Translations under genes and position numbers: made by a program
Source: Cristatella mucedo
Taxonomy: Eukaryota > Bryozoa > Phylactolaemata > Cristatellidae
Length of the DNA: 64,000 nucleotides
Direction: 5' to 3'
Assembly (NCBI GenBank): GCA_009760855.2
Contig: WPIO01000005.1
Span: 11,501,001 to 11,565,000, forward strand
Shown here: one piece after another, positions 36,410-47,369 of the stretch
Numbering within the stretch: the stretch's first letter is position 1
Layout: each line of letters starts with the position of its first letter
The notes under the pieces: model-generated
What the model saw: only the letters and a program-made list of their open reading frames with translations
Database searches by the model: none
Told to the model about the DNA's origin: nothing

Positions 36410-36652
36410 GACCTAACTGCTTGGATGACGTCGACGAATGCACTGTGTATGGAGCCTCAGCCTGCAGTGGTCACGGAGTGTGCAGCAATACAGTGGGATC
36501 GTATTCTTGCGGGTGCACTAGCCCTGGCTATTTCGGCACACACTGCGAAACTGGCGATTGCACGGTAATACCGTGTCAGAACAACGGCACGTGCCTCACC
36601 AAGGGTGGCAATGCTAGCGCTACGTGCGCGTGCTCATCGCCCTACATCGCAG
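36410..36652 (+). CDS. Exon 4: calcium-binding EGF 3 complete plus EGF 4 cysteines 1-5
   Basis: 243 bases, phase 1 to phase 1, acceptor TTGCTGCCGTAG, donor GTAAGT. It reads PNC (cysteine 6 of EGF 2), LDDVDEC, CSGHGVCSNTVGSYSCGC, SPGYFGTHC (one whole cbEGF), then DCTVIPCQNNGTCLTKGG and ATCACSSPYIAG, an EGF without the calcium motif and lacking cysteine 6. This is the longest EGF exon and the only one with a complete module, so an intron may have been lost between EGF 3 and EGF 4. NGT in NNGTC and NAS are potential N-glycosylation sites. Confidence 0.88.
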
Positions 36653-36957
36653 GTAAGTAGATGTTGACAGCTGCAAAGTGCTAGAGCTCCCTTTATTAGT
36701 CGGCCGCAGGCGGTGGCGGAGCCAGGGTGTCGGCATGGGGCAACAATGGACCAGCTACAGTTGTGGGCGGCAGCCACTCGGACCACCCCCTACGTCAGGC
36801 CAAGTCAAGGGCAATCGGGTAGCGGCACGGGCATGGTATTCTTTATGTAGACTTAATTTTATAAAAAAAAAATTGCTACGCTCGAGTAATAATGTAAACG
36901 ACTCCCGATATCACCTAGTGCCTTACCATTTTAGGTAAGGGTATTTTTAGGTGCCAT

Positions 36958-37133
36958 TTCAGTGGTTCTCAACCTTCCTCATGCCGAGACCCTTTAATAC
37001 AGTTCCTCGTGCTGTGGCGATCCCAACCATAAAATTGTGTGCAAAATATGGAAACGCATGTTTTCCGATGGTCTTAGGCGACCCTGCGTTCAACCCCCAA
37101 AAGGATTGTGACCCACAGGTTGAGAACCGCTGA
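36958..37133. mobile_element. SPIN-like / URR1-like hAT transposon, non-autonomous
   Basis: The element is bounded by CAGTGGTTCTCAACCTTCCT and its inverted partner AGGTTGAGAACCGCTG. Inside it keeps ATGCCGAGACCCTTTAATAC, CCCAACCATAAAATT, TTTTCCGATGGTCTTAGGCG and GTGACCCACAGG. From memory these are the terminal and subterminal sequences of SPIN/URR1 hAT elements known in mammals and some invertebrates. At 176 bp it is an internally deleted relic with no coding capacity. Right flank is LINE-B. An 8-bp duplication is not visible (left GTGCCATT, right AACTATGT). Confidence 0.8.
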
Positions 37134-37410
37134 ACTATGTGGTTGTTTCGCAGGATAATTGTGTATATCGCTCTCAAAGCCTAAGCGGCTTTCAGATACG
37201 CATTCGGCAGCCAGCAAACTTCGTCTCACGCAAAAAAGAGAGAGTGAGAAATGTAGCAGAGTCAGGAGAGCAGTTGCTGTAGTGATTAGCATGGAAGTAG
37301 CAGCTCAGGACCGCTGGAAAGAATGCGCCGTAGTCGGCAGCAGGAGAGTGCAGTTGTTGTTACTTAAGAATAGTGGACGTAAGTTGCTGAGAGTAGCAGC
37401 TTCGACGACA
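37134..37410 (-). mobile_element. LINE-B 3' part
   Basis: In plus orientation it reads TATGTGGTTGTTTCGCAGGA, then CTAAGCGGCTTTCAGATACG, GTCAGGAGAGCAGTTGCTGT and GTCGGCAGCAGGAGAG, all LINE-B landmarks. The extreme tail is missing at the SPIN-like element. Confidence 0.75.
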
Positions 37411-37552
37411 GAGCGACCATTGAAAAGGACTTTCATTCAGCGTTGGCTTAAACTATTCTTCTCGAAAGTTAATGATGCTGTTCCTACTAATATTTCACCC
37501 CTGCTTCACTTGCAACCAGCTGCTGAACCATCAGCCGAGCCAATACGGAATA

Positions 37553-38705
37553 AAAATAATGCATTTGATATAGCTCCCTCAAAAAACTCAATCTCTTTCT
37601 AAGCATTTTACATTTGCTGCAAAGGAATCCTGGTCGAACGGTTAGTGGTGTCATGCTCGATAAACAGCATGAATAACAGGGTTAGAGGTGACATACACAG
37701 GGTCGGCATGCAAGTTTGATTAGTGGCAGCATGCACAGTGTCAGCACGCGTAAGCAATAAATGACGAATCACAGGGACTCAATTACTGCTGTCATAAATA
37801 GATGCAGTTTTAGTTTCTTTTTAAATGCGGAAAAGTCAGAAGATGTCGTCACGCAAGTCGGGAGTGAGTTCCGGGCTTTGGGATCATGCAAACTAAAGGC
37901 ACGGTCTCCGAAGGATTGGCGATTTGTACGACGTATGGGCAAACAGTTAGACTCCAAAAAGCGGGTGGCACTATGCTTAGCCTGGTGGGGGAGTAGATCT
38001 GATAGGTAGGCTGGAGCCATTGAATTAGGAGATCTAAAAGTGAGTGAAAGAACCTTGAAGTCGATGCGCTGCTTGGCTGGTAGCCAGTGAAGGTCGGCGA
38101 GAAGTGGCGTGATGTGGCAACTGCGACGCTCACGACAGACAAGCGTGGCTGCAGAGTTTTGCATCAGCTGTAAGCGCCTGATTTCACATGCCGTTAGACC
38201 AGCAAGCAGTGAGTTACAGAAGTCAAGACGGGATATCTCAAATGCATGGACCAATTTAGGTGTGGTATCCCTGTCTAAAAAAGCCCGAATTTTAGCGACG
38301 TTATGTAGCCAAAAGTAGGCAGACTTGAGTGTGGACCTGATGTGTTCGTCTATTAGAGGTCACTTTAGAACAAAACAGCTAGATTGCGTGCAGATTCAAC
38401 AGGAAATAAGCACCCAGAGCCGATTTTGAGCGTTGGTCTTTCCGATTTCTGAATCACAATTTATTTGCCCATAAATAGTAACTTGGTTTTATCATCAATC
38501 AATTTAAGAAAGTTTGCTGCCATCCATGTGCAGATGTCATAAATACATGCAGCAAAAGAATTAAGAGAATTCGACGTACTGGAGGGCTAAGAGGAATCAA
38601 AGCAAAAGTACAACTGAGTGTCATCTGCATAGAAGTGAAAGCCTAGATTGTGCTTGGCAATCACATCGGCGAGAGGGAGAGTATAAACCGTGAAAAGAAC
38701 GGGAC
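37553..38705 (-). mobile_element. LINE-A, 3' UTR and RT C-terminal half
   Basis: Tail (AATAAAAATAATGCATTTGA in plus orientation), 3' UTR, then minus-strand RT: LRSPNSMAPAYLSDLLPHQA (reading from SLTFRS), RRSCHITPLLADLHWLPAKQ, HAFEISRLDFCNSLLAGLTA. It reaches the FYADDTQ active-site codons at about 38615-38640. Truncated upstream near 38705. Confidence 0.85.
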
Positions 38706-38922
38706 CGACAGACCTTCACCGCCATTGCGTCAGGGATCGGAGAGCGACATTCACTTTGATCCCGTATCTAAGCTTCCAATATCGACCGCACAGCCCTAAA
38801 ATTGCAGCGTTGCAGACAAAATCCACTGTTCTTACCTCTAGCCAGGCCTTTTCATTTCAGCGCTGACTGCATCGGATGACGGAATGTACCCAGCCTAGCC
38901 ATTTGGACAAATATAATAATGA

Positions 38923-39062
38923 CGATCCACTTAATTTGTATAGCGCCCTAAGAGAACTTGATCTCTATGCAGGAACTTCACATATGCCCCGGTGCTCGAG
39001 CCCACGACCTCGGCCAGACCTCTATCTGGGTGAGCATCTTAACCGCTGGGCCAAACCAGCTC
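38923..39062 (-). mobile_element. SINE-1, near full length
   Basis: In plus orientation: CACTTAATTTGTATAGCGCC, AGAGAACTTGATCTCTATGC, B box GTGCTCGAGCCC, then GACCTCGGCCAGACC and AACCGCTGGGCCAAACCAGC. One of the best-kept copies. Confidence 0.85.
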
Positions 39063-39279
39063 AGTGAATTTAGCCCGTCACCCACAGCCAGTTTGGCTTA
39101 AGAAAAATGATTGGTGTGAGTACTCCTTCAAAACCAAAAAGTTGTAGTGCTTTCTATTACTGCAATTTTGTTTTGCGTGGGCTATCAAAAAATCATTAAC
39201 CCTCTTTAGCTGGTAATGAATATTGTGACAAGGATAGTAAAACTCTCCAAGATTCAGCGCTGATTTTCTCCTTTGCTGG

Positions 39280-39437
39280 AGGAGCTGCAATGGATCGAGG
39301 TTGATCAATGGATACAGAGCAAAATTCTTACACTAACCCCCGCGTCTCGCTGTGACTCGGCTCCTTCATACTTAGGTGAGCTGGCACCAGTTACAGCCTC
39401 CTCGTGCCCTCTTGTCCTCTGTGGGCAATATTTTAGC
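39280..39437 (+). mobile_element. LINE-B RT fragment
   Basis: The plus strand matches the RT C-terminal segment (GGTTGATCAATGGATACAGA, CAAAATTCTTACACTAACCC, GGCTCCTTCATACTTAG). Both ends are truncated. Confidence 0.7.
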
Positions 39438-39459
39438 CGTTACTCTGGCTGATTTGTGG

Positions 39460-39605
39460 TGTTCGTAGTTCATGGGCCGATGGCGTTTATGGCCGAACGG
39501 TGTTTATGGCCTTTTTATTCTCGCCGAGGCCAGTTTATGGCCCAGTGGAGTTCGTGGCGGTGCTGCCGGTTTATGTGCTATTGCGATTTATGGCGGTGAT
39601 GGTTT
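39460..39605 (+). repeat. Degenerate minisatellite based on GTTTATGGC
   Basis: About seven imperfect units (GTTCATGGG, GTTTATGGC, GTTTATGGC, GTTTATGGC, GTTCGTGGC, GTTTATGTG, ATTTATGGC), each 16-30 bp apart. No function is evident. Confidence 0.6.
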
Positions 39606-39955
39606 AACGAGTTTCAAGTAAAGGCCTACCTAGGCAGGGCAGTTGCAATTAGGACAATGGGCAGGGTGGTCGCATGCTGGTGAGTTGTCCAGCGTCTTCG
39701 TGGAAATACGCGCGTTGAAGCTCGCCAAGTTGTTTCGTGTGCCGTCGTGGGTGCGCCGTTTGTACCCAACTGTATTTACATACTACGCTTAAAGACAGCT
39801 AAGCGATAAAATCGTTTGCTCTGTAAGCCCTAGACCGGGTTGTAGGACATTTCCCCCTGGACGTTTCCCCTGGGCATTTGCCCTGGTGGACCCTAAGACA
39901 TTTCCCCCGAAGTGGGACATTTTCTTCCATTGTTGATGAATTTGTAACTAAGAAT

Positions 39956-39960
<5 letters not shown>

Positions 39961-40005
<45 letters not shown>
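39961..40005. repeat. (TA)22 microsatellite inside R4
   Basis: Pure TA run. Confidence 0.95.
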
Positions 40006-40008
<3 letters not shown>

Positions 40009-40169
40009 TGTAACTCGAATGAAGTGCACGCTTTATTGAAATAAAACCAACTCAGTATAATTGTAAGGATGAATGGATTGGAAGGATGGCTTCTAATGGA
40101 GCGAGCGGCGGCGGCAGCTGCGACTGCGGCGGCGGCGTCGGCGAGCTATACACTTTGGTCCCACGGGAG

Positions 40170-40262
40170 TTCGGTCCTAAACCCTAAACCCTAAACACTA
40201 AACAGTAAACCCTAATACCCTAAACCCCAAGCACTAAACACTAAAATCCTAAACCCTAAACT
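40170..40262 (-). repeat. (CCCTAAA)n interstitial telomere-like array
   Basis: About 12 units of CCCTAAA with AACACTA and CCCTAATA variants, the reverse complement of the 19655 array. Confidence 0.9.
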
Positions 40263-40364
40263 ATATAACTGGGGGAAATGTCGTACCCAAGGGGGAAAAT
40301 GTCCGGAGGTAAATGTCTAGGGGAACGTCCAGGGGGGATGTCCGTACCCCCTCGACCGCGAAAC

Positions 40365-40655
40365 TCACTTCTACAATTCTTACGAAGCATCTACTCTGCT
40401 GCTAGTGATTGCGGCGCGTCCTGTCCAGCCGTCCTGAGCTGCTACTCCCATGATACTCACTACCTCGACTGTCCTCAGCTAGGCTTTTCACGTTCTCTAT
40501 GCTGCGTGAGATGAAGTCTGTTGGCTACGGCATGAGAGCCGAAAGTCATTTAGACTTTGAGTGCGTTAAAGAAAACTCTACTGCCATGCACAAAATAAGT
40601 CCCCATTTGACTCTGTAGAGTTACAGACTGAGACACATTACATTACATGTTTCCT
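40365..40655 (+). mobile_element. LINE-B 3' end
   Basis: The plus strand shows the C-terminal segment (CGTCCTGAGCTGCTACTCCC, GTGAGATGAAGTCTGTTGGC) and the tail GAGTTACAGACTGAGACACA followed by TTACATTACAT. Confidence 0.8.
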
Positions 40656-42240
40656 CCTCCCTTCCCGCAGCCGTGACACGTTCGACGTGAACATTTTCAT
40701 CAACAGGGTGTTCAGCAACTGGAGGAGGGTCAACGGTAAGAACTGCTAACTTATCGTACATCACGGCGGCGATGGCTATCTCAAAAACAGGATAGTACAG
40801 AAAGTATGAGATTAAAAAAAAGCCCACATTCTTTTGTTAAATTATGGCTTCGAGAAGCAGACGGCTAAAGAGATGGCCCAAAATCAAATTTGGTCGATGG
40901 GGTCAGGTGAGTCCTTCGATTCCTGATGAAACAAGGATAGGCTTGCCGGGGCCATGATGGGTCAAAAAAGTTTCGCAGCAACTTCCTCGAGCTCGTGTGT
41001 AAACGGTATGTCGCTTTGGCCGCCTTCGCAATCGAGAGAGGGCACAAAAATCCTTGGTAAATACTACTGAAACACGTCCAAATAATATACACGCTCACGC
41101 CCAACTCACTTAATAGTGCCATGATGATGGAAACGATTGTGCCTGAAACTGCATCATGGCGAGGGAGACATGCTATGCAGCAAGATGGATCAGGTGACCC
41201 TAGTCAACCGCTTTATCGATATCAAGTTTGGCATACTGCGAGAACGATTTGTCGACCTGAGGTATTCGATGGACACATTCGCTTCTACTCTGTGCACGAG
41301 ATCGTCGATCTGCAGAATTCCGATTGATACTTCCCTTGCATAGGGGTCTGAAGCCCGAAGCTATGTTACCACTAAAAGCGCCCCATTAAAGTACAGAATT
41401 ACGAGTTTCTTGGACGATTAAATATATAGTGATGACAGACTGGGCGGTTCGCTAGATGCCTTATGTTCAAACAATTGTCAACTAAACTTTCCTTTCGTCC
41501 CTAGGAACAATTTTTTTTTGGTTTCTGTTTGGTTTAAATGCTTACCTGTGCACAATTCAGTGCATATTATTAACCAAGAGTTGTACTAATCGGTGGCCCG
41601 AGTGTCTTCCTGTGCGGTTTGCATGCTGGCCTAAGCCTGATACGCGTACGCTTATGCGTGCTATCCTAAGATGGATACTATGCCTTCTTCCAGCTGCCGT
41701 AGTGAGACTACATGCAAAGAAATGTGTGCTCGTAGCATTGATGAAAGGACAGTACTAATCCTTTTAGCGGGGGAGGTTGCACACAGTGTAGCTCATCTAA
41801 ATAATTATTTTTACTTTTTAAAGCCTAGCTTATCGATAGCTGTCGAGCATAATCAGGCACATCAGGTTTTACCGTTGTTAATTACAATCAACATGACTCG
41901 CAATAAAAAGCTAAAGCCCCTGATCTTCTTGCAACTTTGTTCTTTTTACCGATGATAATGCAATGTGAACCTGCAACTCGGCTACACTTTCTGACTACTT
42001 AAAAGCCAAGCACGGCTCCATCTTTAGCATGAGACTACTTGATAAGGGTAGTAGCGTGCCATCTTAGTAATAAACCTGCATACAATACGCGAGTGCATTA
42101 CCAAACTAACAGCAACCATAAAGCAGGTGCTGACTAGCAGGCTAGCGACTTGCCACTTGAATTAATCTATTTGTTGTGACCCGGTCTCACCACGCAAGCT
42201 TAATGTTGCCGCATACATATGCTTTAGTTTCCGTTTACAG
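40656..42240. other. End of intron 4, no recognised feature
   Basis: Open frames at 40621-40827 and 40865-41122 on minus, and at 41121-41343 and 41671-41955 on plus, have no motif I can name. It ends with the acceptor TTTCCGTTTACAG of exon 5. Confidence 0.4.
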
Positions 42241-42357
42241 GATCAGCATGCGAAATCATTGAACCGTGCTTCAATAATCCCTGTGTCAATGGTGGCTCGT
42301 GCTACCAGACTTTCGTCTCCCCATTTCTGATCAGTTACAATTGCACTTGTCAGCCAG
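42241..42357 (+). CDS. Exon 5: end of EGF 4 and EGF 5 cysteines 1-5
   Basis: 117 bases, phase 1 to phase 1, acceptor TTTCCGTTTACAG, donor GTAAAA. It reads GSAC, then EPCFNNPCVNGGSCYQTFVS and ISYNCTCQPG. NNPCVNGGSC is the standard loop of a non-calcium EGF (Notch/fibropellin style). The Ser-Ala-Cys after the Gly supplies cysteine 6 for the preceding module. NCT is a possible N-glycosylation site. The frame is too short and lacks an ATG, so ORF-based searches miss it. Confidence 0.83.
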
Positions 42358-42559
42358 GTAAAAAACTAGCTGACCCGTTTCCCAACCACTACTTACTAAA
42401 GGTAATGAAAAGACACAAGCAGATTTAGTATAGAAACTAACGATTGATAACCTTGTTATATTCTGCTAAACTGTGCATGATAGCCTACATAATCAAAAAT
42501 GGATGTTGGCGCTGTGGGAGCTGAACATATATGCTTATATATCCTTAAGTGAGGATCTC

Positions 42560-42735
42560 TTGGTGAGCCGTGATGGCGCATTAGGTAAGGTGGTTGATAT
42601 TCACGACCACGGTCCGAGCCGTGGGCTCGAATCTTGCGGTGGGCAATCCTTTATTGCCACTGCAAGCGGTGGTGATAGCCTTTAAGGCCCTTCTGCCACT
42701 ATCAAAAAGCTGTTGAACCAGCTAGTACATTTTTC
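42560..42735 (+). mobile_element. SINE-2 in intron 5
   Basis: GGTGAGCCGTGATGGCGCAT start, B box GGGCTCGAATCTTG, core GGGCAATCCTTTATTGCCAC and TGGTGATAGCCTTTAAGGC, tail CAAAAAGCTGTTGAACCAGC. Confidence 0.78.
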
Positions 42736-43938
42736 TCTGAAGCCTTCATGACCGAGTGGTTGCCACGCTGCAAAGTTTTCTACAAGCTTCAGCGGCTCCG
42801 AAAGCGAAGTCGCTCGACGATCTAGCAGCTGATTAATTTGCATCCACGCGTAGGCTGGTTAAGTGCAGTTCACCCTCAGAGGCAGAGTAGCCAAGAAAAT
42901 CGCTCCTGAAACTCTTGCAAAACTTAAACCATTGTCTCACTTTTGGGCACAAACTTTTCCGACCGGACAGCATCGTGGCTCACGGAACCCCACTGATTGA
43001 TAGTAAAGATCAAAAAATAGATAAAGACTAACTTTAAATATTTAACGATAGGTAAAAACAGAGCCTATTAATATATTTCGAGTGCGTACATGCACTTTTG
43101 ACCACAAAAAGAGCGAAGACCCCCCAGATGGAGCACATCTCTACTGATGCGTGTAGGCTTATCGTCCCGCTCTTGTTTCGCACGCTGAGGTATCCGTAGT
43201 TTGGTTTCCAGGCCTCCGCTCTGTGTAATTTGTTGTAATTTGTTACCGCCAGCTCAAAGAACCAAATCCTCGTAGGATAAACGAAGACTGGCGTCAAAAC
43301 TTACTTTATTAATACCGTCTACCAAGATGTTTGAATTGCTTCAAGTATCTGTGTGGCTTGCTCACGCTTAGCACAAAATACCAAAATATACAGCTACCTT
43401 TGTCATCATTAGTCCTTTTTTATTGCATGAAAAAATTGTATTTCTTCAACGAGAAGTCTACGATGTAATAGCCCGTGCTTCACGTGGATGCGTCTCGTCG
43501 TGCTAGGGCAGGACCAATAAGCACCACTGTTATATTGCTTTAAATAAGACACGGTTCATAACGTACCTGCTTGGCTAACTAATAGTCACTGGATGGAGTA
43601 CTGCCTTAGCCAAGCTTCCCATGTTGTTCCAGGTTGGATTACATCCAGGTCCACTGTCGTCGCGTACTAACTAGCACTGCAACTCCCTTCCCAAGCCTGC
43701 AGTTAGTGCTTGCTGGTCTTCCATTCCAGTCATCAGCAGCAAACAGGCTGCAGACGGAGGCTACAGGCAGAGGCGGCTTTATTACAGTATCCTTCAGTTC
43801 GGTCAAACCAGCCGTCCGATCGTACTTGCTACCCTGACGACGAAATTTACGAGGGAGATTACCAATAGCGGGCCTGTAGCTCAGAGCAAAAAGTCGGGCT
43901 TATGCCAGAAGCTGAAACCCCACTGCCCCTCTCTCACT

Positions 43939-43941
<3 letters not shown>
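42736..43941. other. Intron 5 spacer, nothing recognised
   Basis: No exon or dispersed repeat is seen. Confidence 0.4.
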
Positions 43942-44016
<75 letters not shown>

Positions 44017-44020
44017 GTCT
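43942..44020. repeat. (CT)n microsatellite
   Basis: About 80 bp CT with TTT and TGT interruptions at the right end. Confidence 0.95.
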
Positions 44021-44422
44021 CCCAATGGGCACGTGAAGCAACAGCACATGCCGTGCGATCACAGAGTTTATGTCAGTCGGTCATCGAAGTTAATATTAAG
44101 CTCATGCCCAACTAATCTGTATAAGTCAATTGGGCTTACCACTAACTTACCCCTCGTTCAGCAGACAAAGCCATGCATTATTGAACCTGCGGCCTCTCAT
44201 TGTGTGAGGCCGTTGGTCAATAGGTTGCGTTCATTCTTAAATGAACTTAAAAGTGGAAAGCTGAATGCGCTGAAGAGCTACGAGAGACTAACTTAAAGCC
44301 CGTCACCCACAATCCCACGACGTTTTACGGACCGTTATGAAGGGCTCCGTCCACGAAACGAGCCGTCATTATTGTCTTATTCGCCTGTTACCCACCGTAA
44401 AATCTAGATAATATTAACTATA

Positions 44423-44665
44423 ATAATAATAATGCACTTGATAAAGCGCTCTCAGAGAACTCAATCTCTTTCTAGGCGCTTTACATTTGCTGCAAAGGGA
44501 AATGCAACTGAATGGTGAGTAATATCATGCTCGATAAACAACATGAATAGCATGGTTAAGGGTGACATGCTCAGGGTCAGCATGCAAATGTGGTTAGTGG
44601 CAGTATGCACAGTGTCAGCACACATAAGCGCATGAAGGACGAATCACAGGGACCCACTAAATGGA
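44423..44665 (-). mobile_element. LINE-A 3' UTR and tail
   Basis: (AATAAT)n, GCACTTGATAAAGCGCTCTC, the other stem arm AGGCGCTTTACATTTGC and the 3' UTR to GACCCACTAAATG. A clean tail copy. Confidence 0.85.
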
Positions 44666-44844
44666 TGGAATTGTTAATGGTATGTGCTCTTCGCAACTTC
44701 CTTCAACGACCCGCTCTGATGACAATGAATGCAAGATCAAAATGTCTTTAATTAGAGATTGTGCTAAGAGATGAATATAGCTATTAATTATTCTGGACTC
44801 TAGCTTGTAAAGGAGAACTAGGTCGATGAATTAAAAGTCAGGTA

Positions 44845-44930
44845 CAGCATCTGTAAAGTGCCTAGAAAGAGATTTAGTTATCTTAGGGCGCAATACAAAT
44901 GAATATTTTCTATTGTTATTATTATTAGCT
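44845..44930 (+). mobile_element. LINE-A/SINE-1 tail fragment
   Basis: TGTAAAGTGCCTAGAAAGAG, TTATCTTAGGGCGCAATACA and (TTATTA)n. A similar minus-strand piece follows at about 44925-44985. Confidence 0.55.
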
Positions 44931-44985
44931 CATTTGGACGACTCATTTAGAGAACTTTAATAAATTCTTCAGTGATTTACGCCCG

Positions 44986-45596
44986 TTTGCACCGGGCAAA
45001 CAAGGATTGCCTACTGCAGAATAAGAACTTCCTACTTGGGTCGTGAAGCTTCGAGCAACATAACTCTGTGCAATAACACATAATAACCCATAACACACGG
45101 TGTCCTGCATTTCCACTTTTTCTCAAACCATCGATTTATGCTGAAATTGTATCGCGTTATGAATATACCGTCATCCTAGCACCAATACATTTTAGATGGA
45201 TAAAATTATTTTAAAAATTCAAAATTAAATTTACTATCCTCAATTATCTTAAAAGAGAGTAAACTTGCACCCAGTTATCTTCCCGATTGCACTTCAGAAA
45301 TGAAGGATTAATATTTCTTCCAAAATCTCCTTTCAATGGTGACAGTGGGACCATCACTACTTTTACCTCATCCACTGCTTATAATGAGAAATAAAGCGTC
45401 AACTGATTTAGCACTTAATCCTGCGATCTTTGTTATGAAGTGAAACCCCATTCCCACGCGTTAACGATAAATTAGTGGATAGATTCTCTTCCTCGGTTAT
45501 CGTCACGTGACCACATGAACAGTTAAAAATCGGCGCTGTTGAAAAGAACTCCCAAACTGAGGCTGTTTGGTAATTGCGCATCCCGACTACGCACAG
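44986..45596. other. End of intron 5
   Basis: Nothing recognised except the acceptor CCGACTACGCACAG of exon 6. Confidence 0.45.
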
Positions 45597-45740
45597 GTTG
45601 GAGTGGCACAAACTGTTCAGAAAACGTGAACGAATGCTCCGCAACTTCCCTTTCCGCAACTTCCCTTCCTTGCAACCAAAATTCTTCATGCATCGATACG
45701 ATCGGTTCGTACGTTTGCGTCTGCGCTCTCGGATACACGG
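45597..45740 (+). CDS. Exon 6: end of EGF 5 and calcium-binding EGF 6 cysteines 1-5
   Basis: 144 bases, phase 1 to phase 1, donor GTTAGT. It reads GWSGTNC, SENVNEC, a Ser/Thr loop, CNQNSSCIDTIGSYVCVC and ALGYTG. NVNEC and IDTIGSYVC mark a cbEGF. A 15-bp unit, TCCGCAACTTCCCTT, is present twice in tandem (45638-45652, 45653-45667). It lengthens the first loop by five residues (SATSL twice) and keeps the frame. Confidence 0.88.
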
Positions 45741-45839
45741 GTTAGTCATTTTTCTTGTCTCCTCTGTGTTGTACTTTGGAGCTCTTATAAGTTAATGCGC
45801 AGACTTGAGACTTTACTACCGATTGCTATGCCCGCTCAG

Positions 45840-45956
45840 GAGTTCGATGTGACGATGATATTAATGAATGTTCGTCAAATGCGGAGCCGGTCTGCGAGCA
45901 CGGCGGAGTGTGCTCGAATACCATCGGCAGCTACAACTGCAACTGCACCGAAACAG
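45840..45956 (+). CDS. Exon 7: end of EGF 6 and calcium-binding EGF 7 cysteines 1-5
   Basis: 117 bases, phase 1 to phase 1, acceptor ATGCCCGCTCAG, donor GTAAAC. It reads GVRC, DDDINEC, VCEHGGVCSNTIGSYNCNC and TETG. The intron before it is only 99 bp, the shortest seen in the gene. The next exon lies 7.2 kb away. Confidence 0.88.
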
Positions 45957-46769
45957 GTAAACGACAGTGCCGCTTGCCTTCGCTAAGAGTGGCGGCGATA
46001 TGGGAATCTTTGTTTTCCCAAATGCCGACCGACGAACTCTGTGTGCGTTTTTCAAAGAAAAGATTTAAGTTCGCTTTACATGAGTAGGTTTCAGCGTTGT
46101 GCTGTAAGAAATTTAGATGTCCGAAATTCCAGAGCAAAAGAAAATGAATTGCCGCACACCTAGAGCTTATGGGTAACAGGCTCGTCTCTTGCAGAGCTGC
46201 TTCGAACGTCTGTCCTCGGCTCCCGCTGCTCTATACAGCGCCTCTTGAGCAATTGTTTGGCATACGCCGAAAAACTCAGGTGCCCCCACAACCTTCAGAG
46301 TCAGATATGGAAGTTAAAAACTGGCTTGCGTCTTGCAGAAATTAGGCTCCGCATGTCCGTCTAAACTTCTAAGCCTACAAAACGATGAAACCATATAGCT
46401 CTGCATTTGAATCATTTAACATGTGACGAACCCATCACCGACAGAAAAATCTAGGATCAATCAGAAACTGTAAAGGGTAAGACCTTAAAAATAGCTCATT
46501 CAGAATCTCCCCATTAGCCTCTGCTAGAGGTCTAGATGTTAAGTTCCAAAATGACGCTTTTGAAGATTTGCAGTGTCACCATCGTCAAGTTTGTCTAGTT
46601 CAGTAAAACAAGTATGCAAAAATAAAGCATGAATAGAAACAGTGTCCACATCCAATTCGTTCACAAAATCTTTACCTACTTGTTGGATTCATGCAACTCT
46701 CTTTGATATTTTCTCCCGTTTTCTGCCTGTTGAGTAAGATGCTTACAAATGATGGAAACTCTGTAGCTA
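45957..46769. other. Start of intron 7, nothing recognised
   Basis: Average-composition intron without repeats seen elsewhere. Confidence 0.4.
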
Positions 46770-47080
46770 TGCTTGTCCATATTGATGGGTGACATCGCCA
46801 CTTTCGGACGTTTCTCGTCGATGGCTCCTTATCAAGCAGCGAACAAACTTCAATGTACTTTCGCTCACTTTTTTATGTCCCTACAGCATTTTACTCCAGC
46901 TGACCTATCTGAAGTACTCAGGCTTTGGGCCTTCCCTCGAAACCATGGGCCTATGACTGTTAGTTTAGTCGCCCCTCTTCCAACCTCCAATCAAGTTTGT
47001 TGATCGTACCTTTGGTTTCTGTATTTCAGTAGCCTGGACTCTCTAAGGATTGAGGTCACGACATTCCCTGACGACGACAT
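46770..47080 (+). mobile_element. LINE-A RT C-terminus, strongly decayed
   Basis: Traces such as CATTTTACTCCAGCTGACCT (HFTPADLSEVLR) and AGCCTGGACTCTC followed by CACGACATTCCCTGACGACG match the last RT residues of the family. No tail. Confidence 0.45.
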
Positions 47081-47369
47081 TTAAAGCGAAACTAAGAAAC
47101 TGTTGCTCGCTGAATTTGCTTTGTCCATACGAATCGTCCTTTACCGGCCAATGCATGGCGTATCCGCGAATGTTTTCATCGCTAATTAATAGGTTCAGCA
47201 GCAATCTACGGATAAAGTAGATAAAATCTTTGAAAAGATATCCGCAGGCTGTGTATAAGACGGCACGAGTTTTTGCACACAGAGACACGTTTCTCCGAGC
47301 ATTTTTTGTATATGAATAGAACCCCTCAGCATATATGCTGCAATAAAGCATAAAAATAAAATTGATGCT

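Larger units (their letters stand above)
39835..40362 (-). mobile_element. Telomere-repeat transposon (R4), copy 2, both ends present
   Basis: The left end (39840-39930: GACATTTCCCCCTGGACGTT, GACATTTCCCCCGAAG, GGGACATTTTC) is inverted at the right end (40265-40355: GGGGGAAATGTCGTACC, AACGTCCAGGGGGGATGTCC). Inside are (TA)22, an AATAAA, a GCGGCGGCGG block (40105-40145) and about 90 bp of CCCTAAA (40170-40262). No protein is encoded. It is in the opposite orientation to copy 1. Its right edge meets LINE-B at about 40365. Confidence 0.72.
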
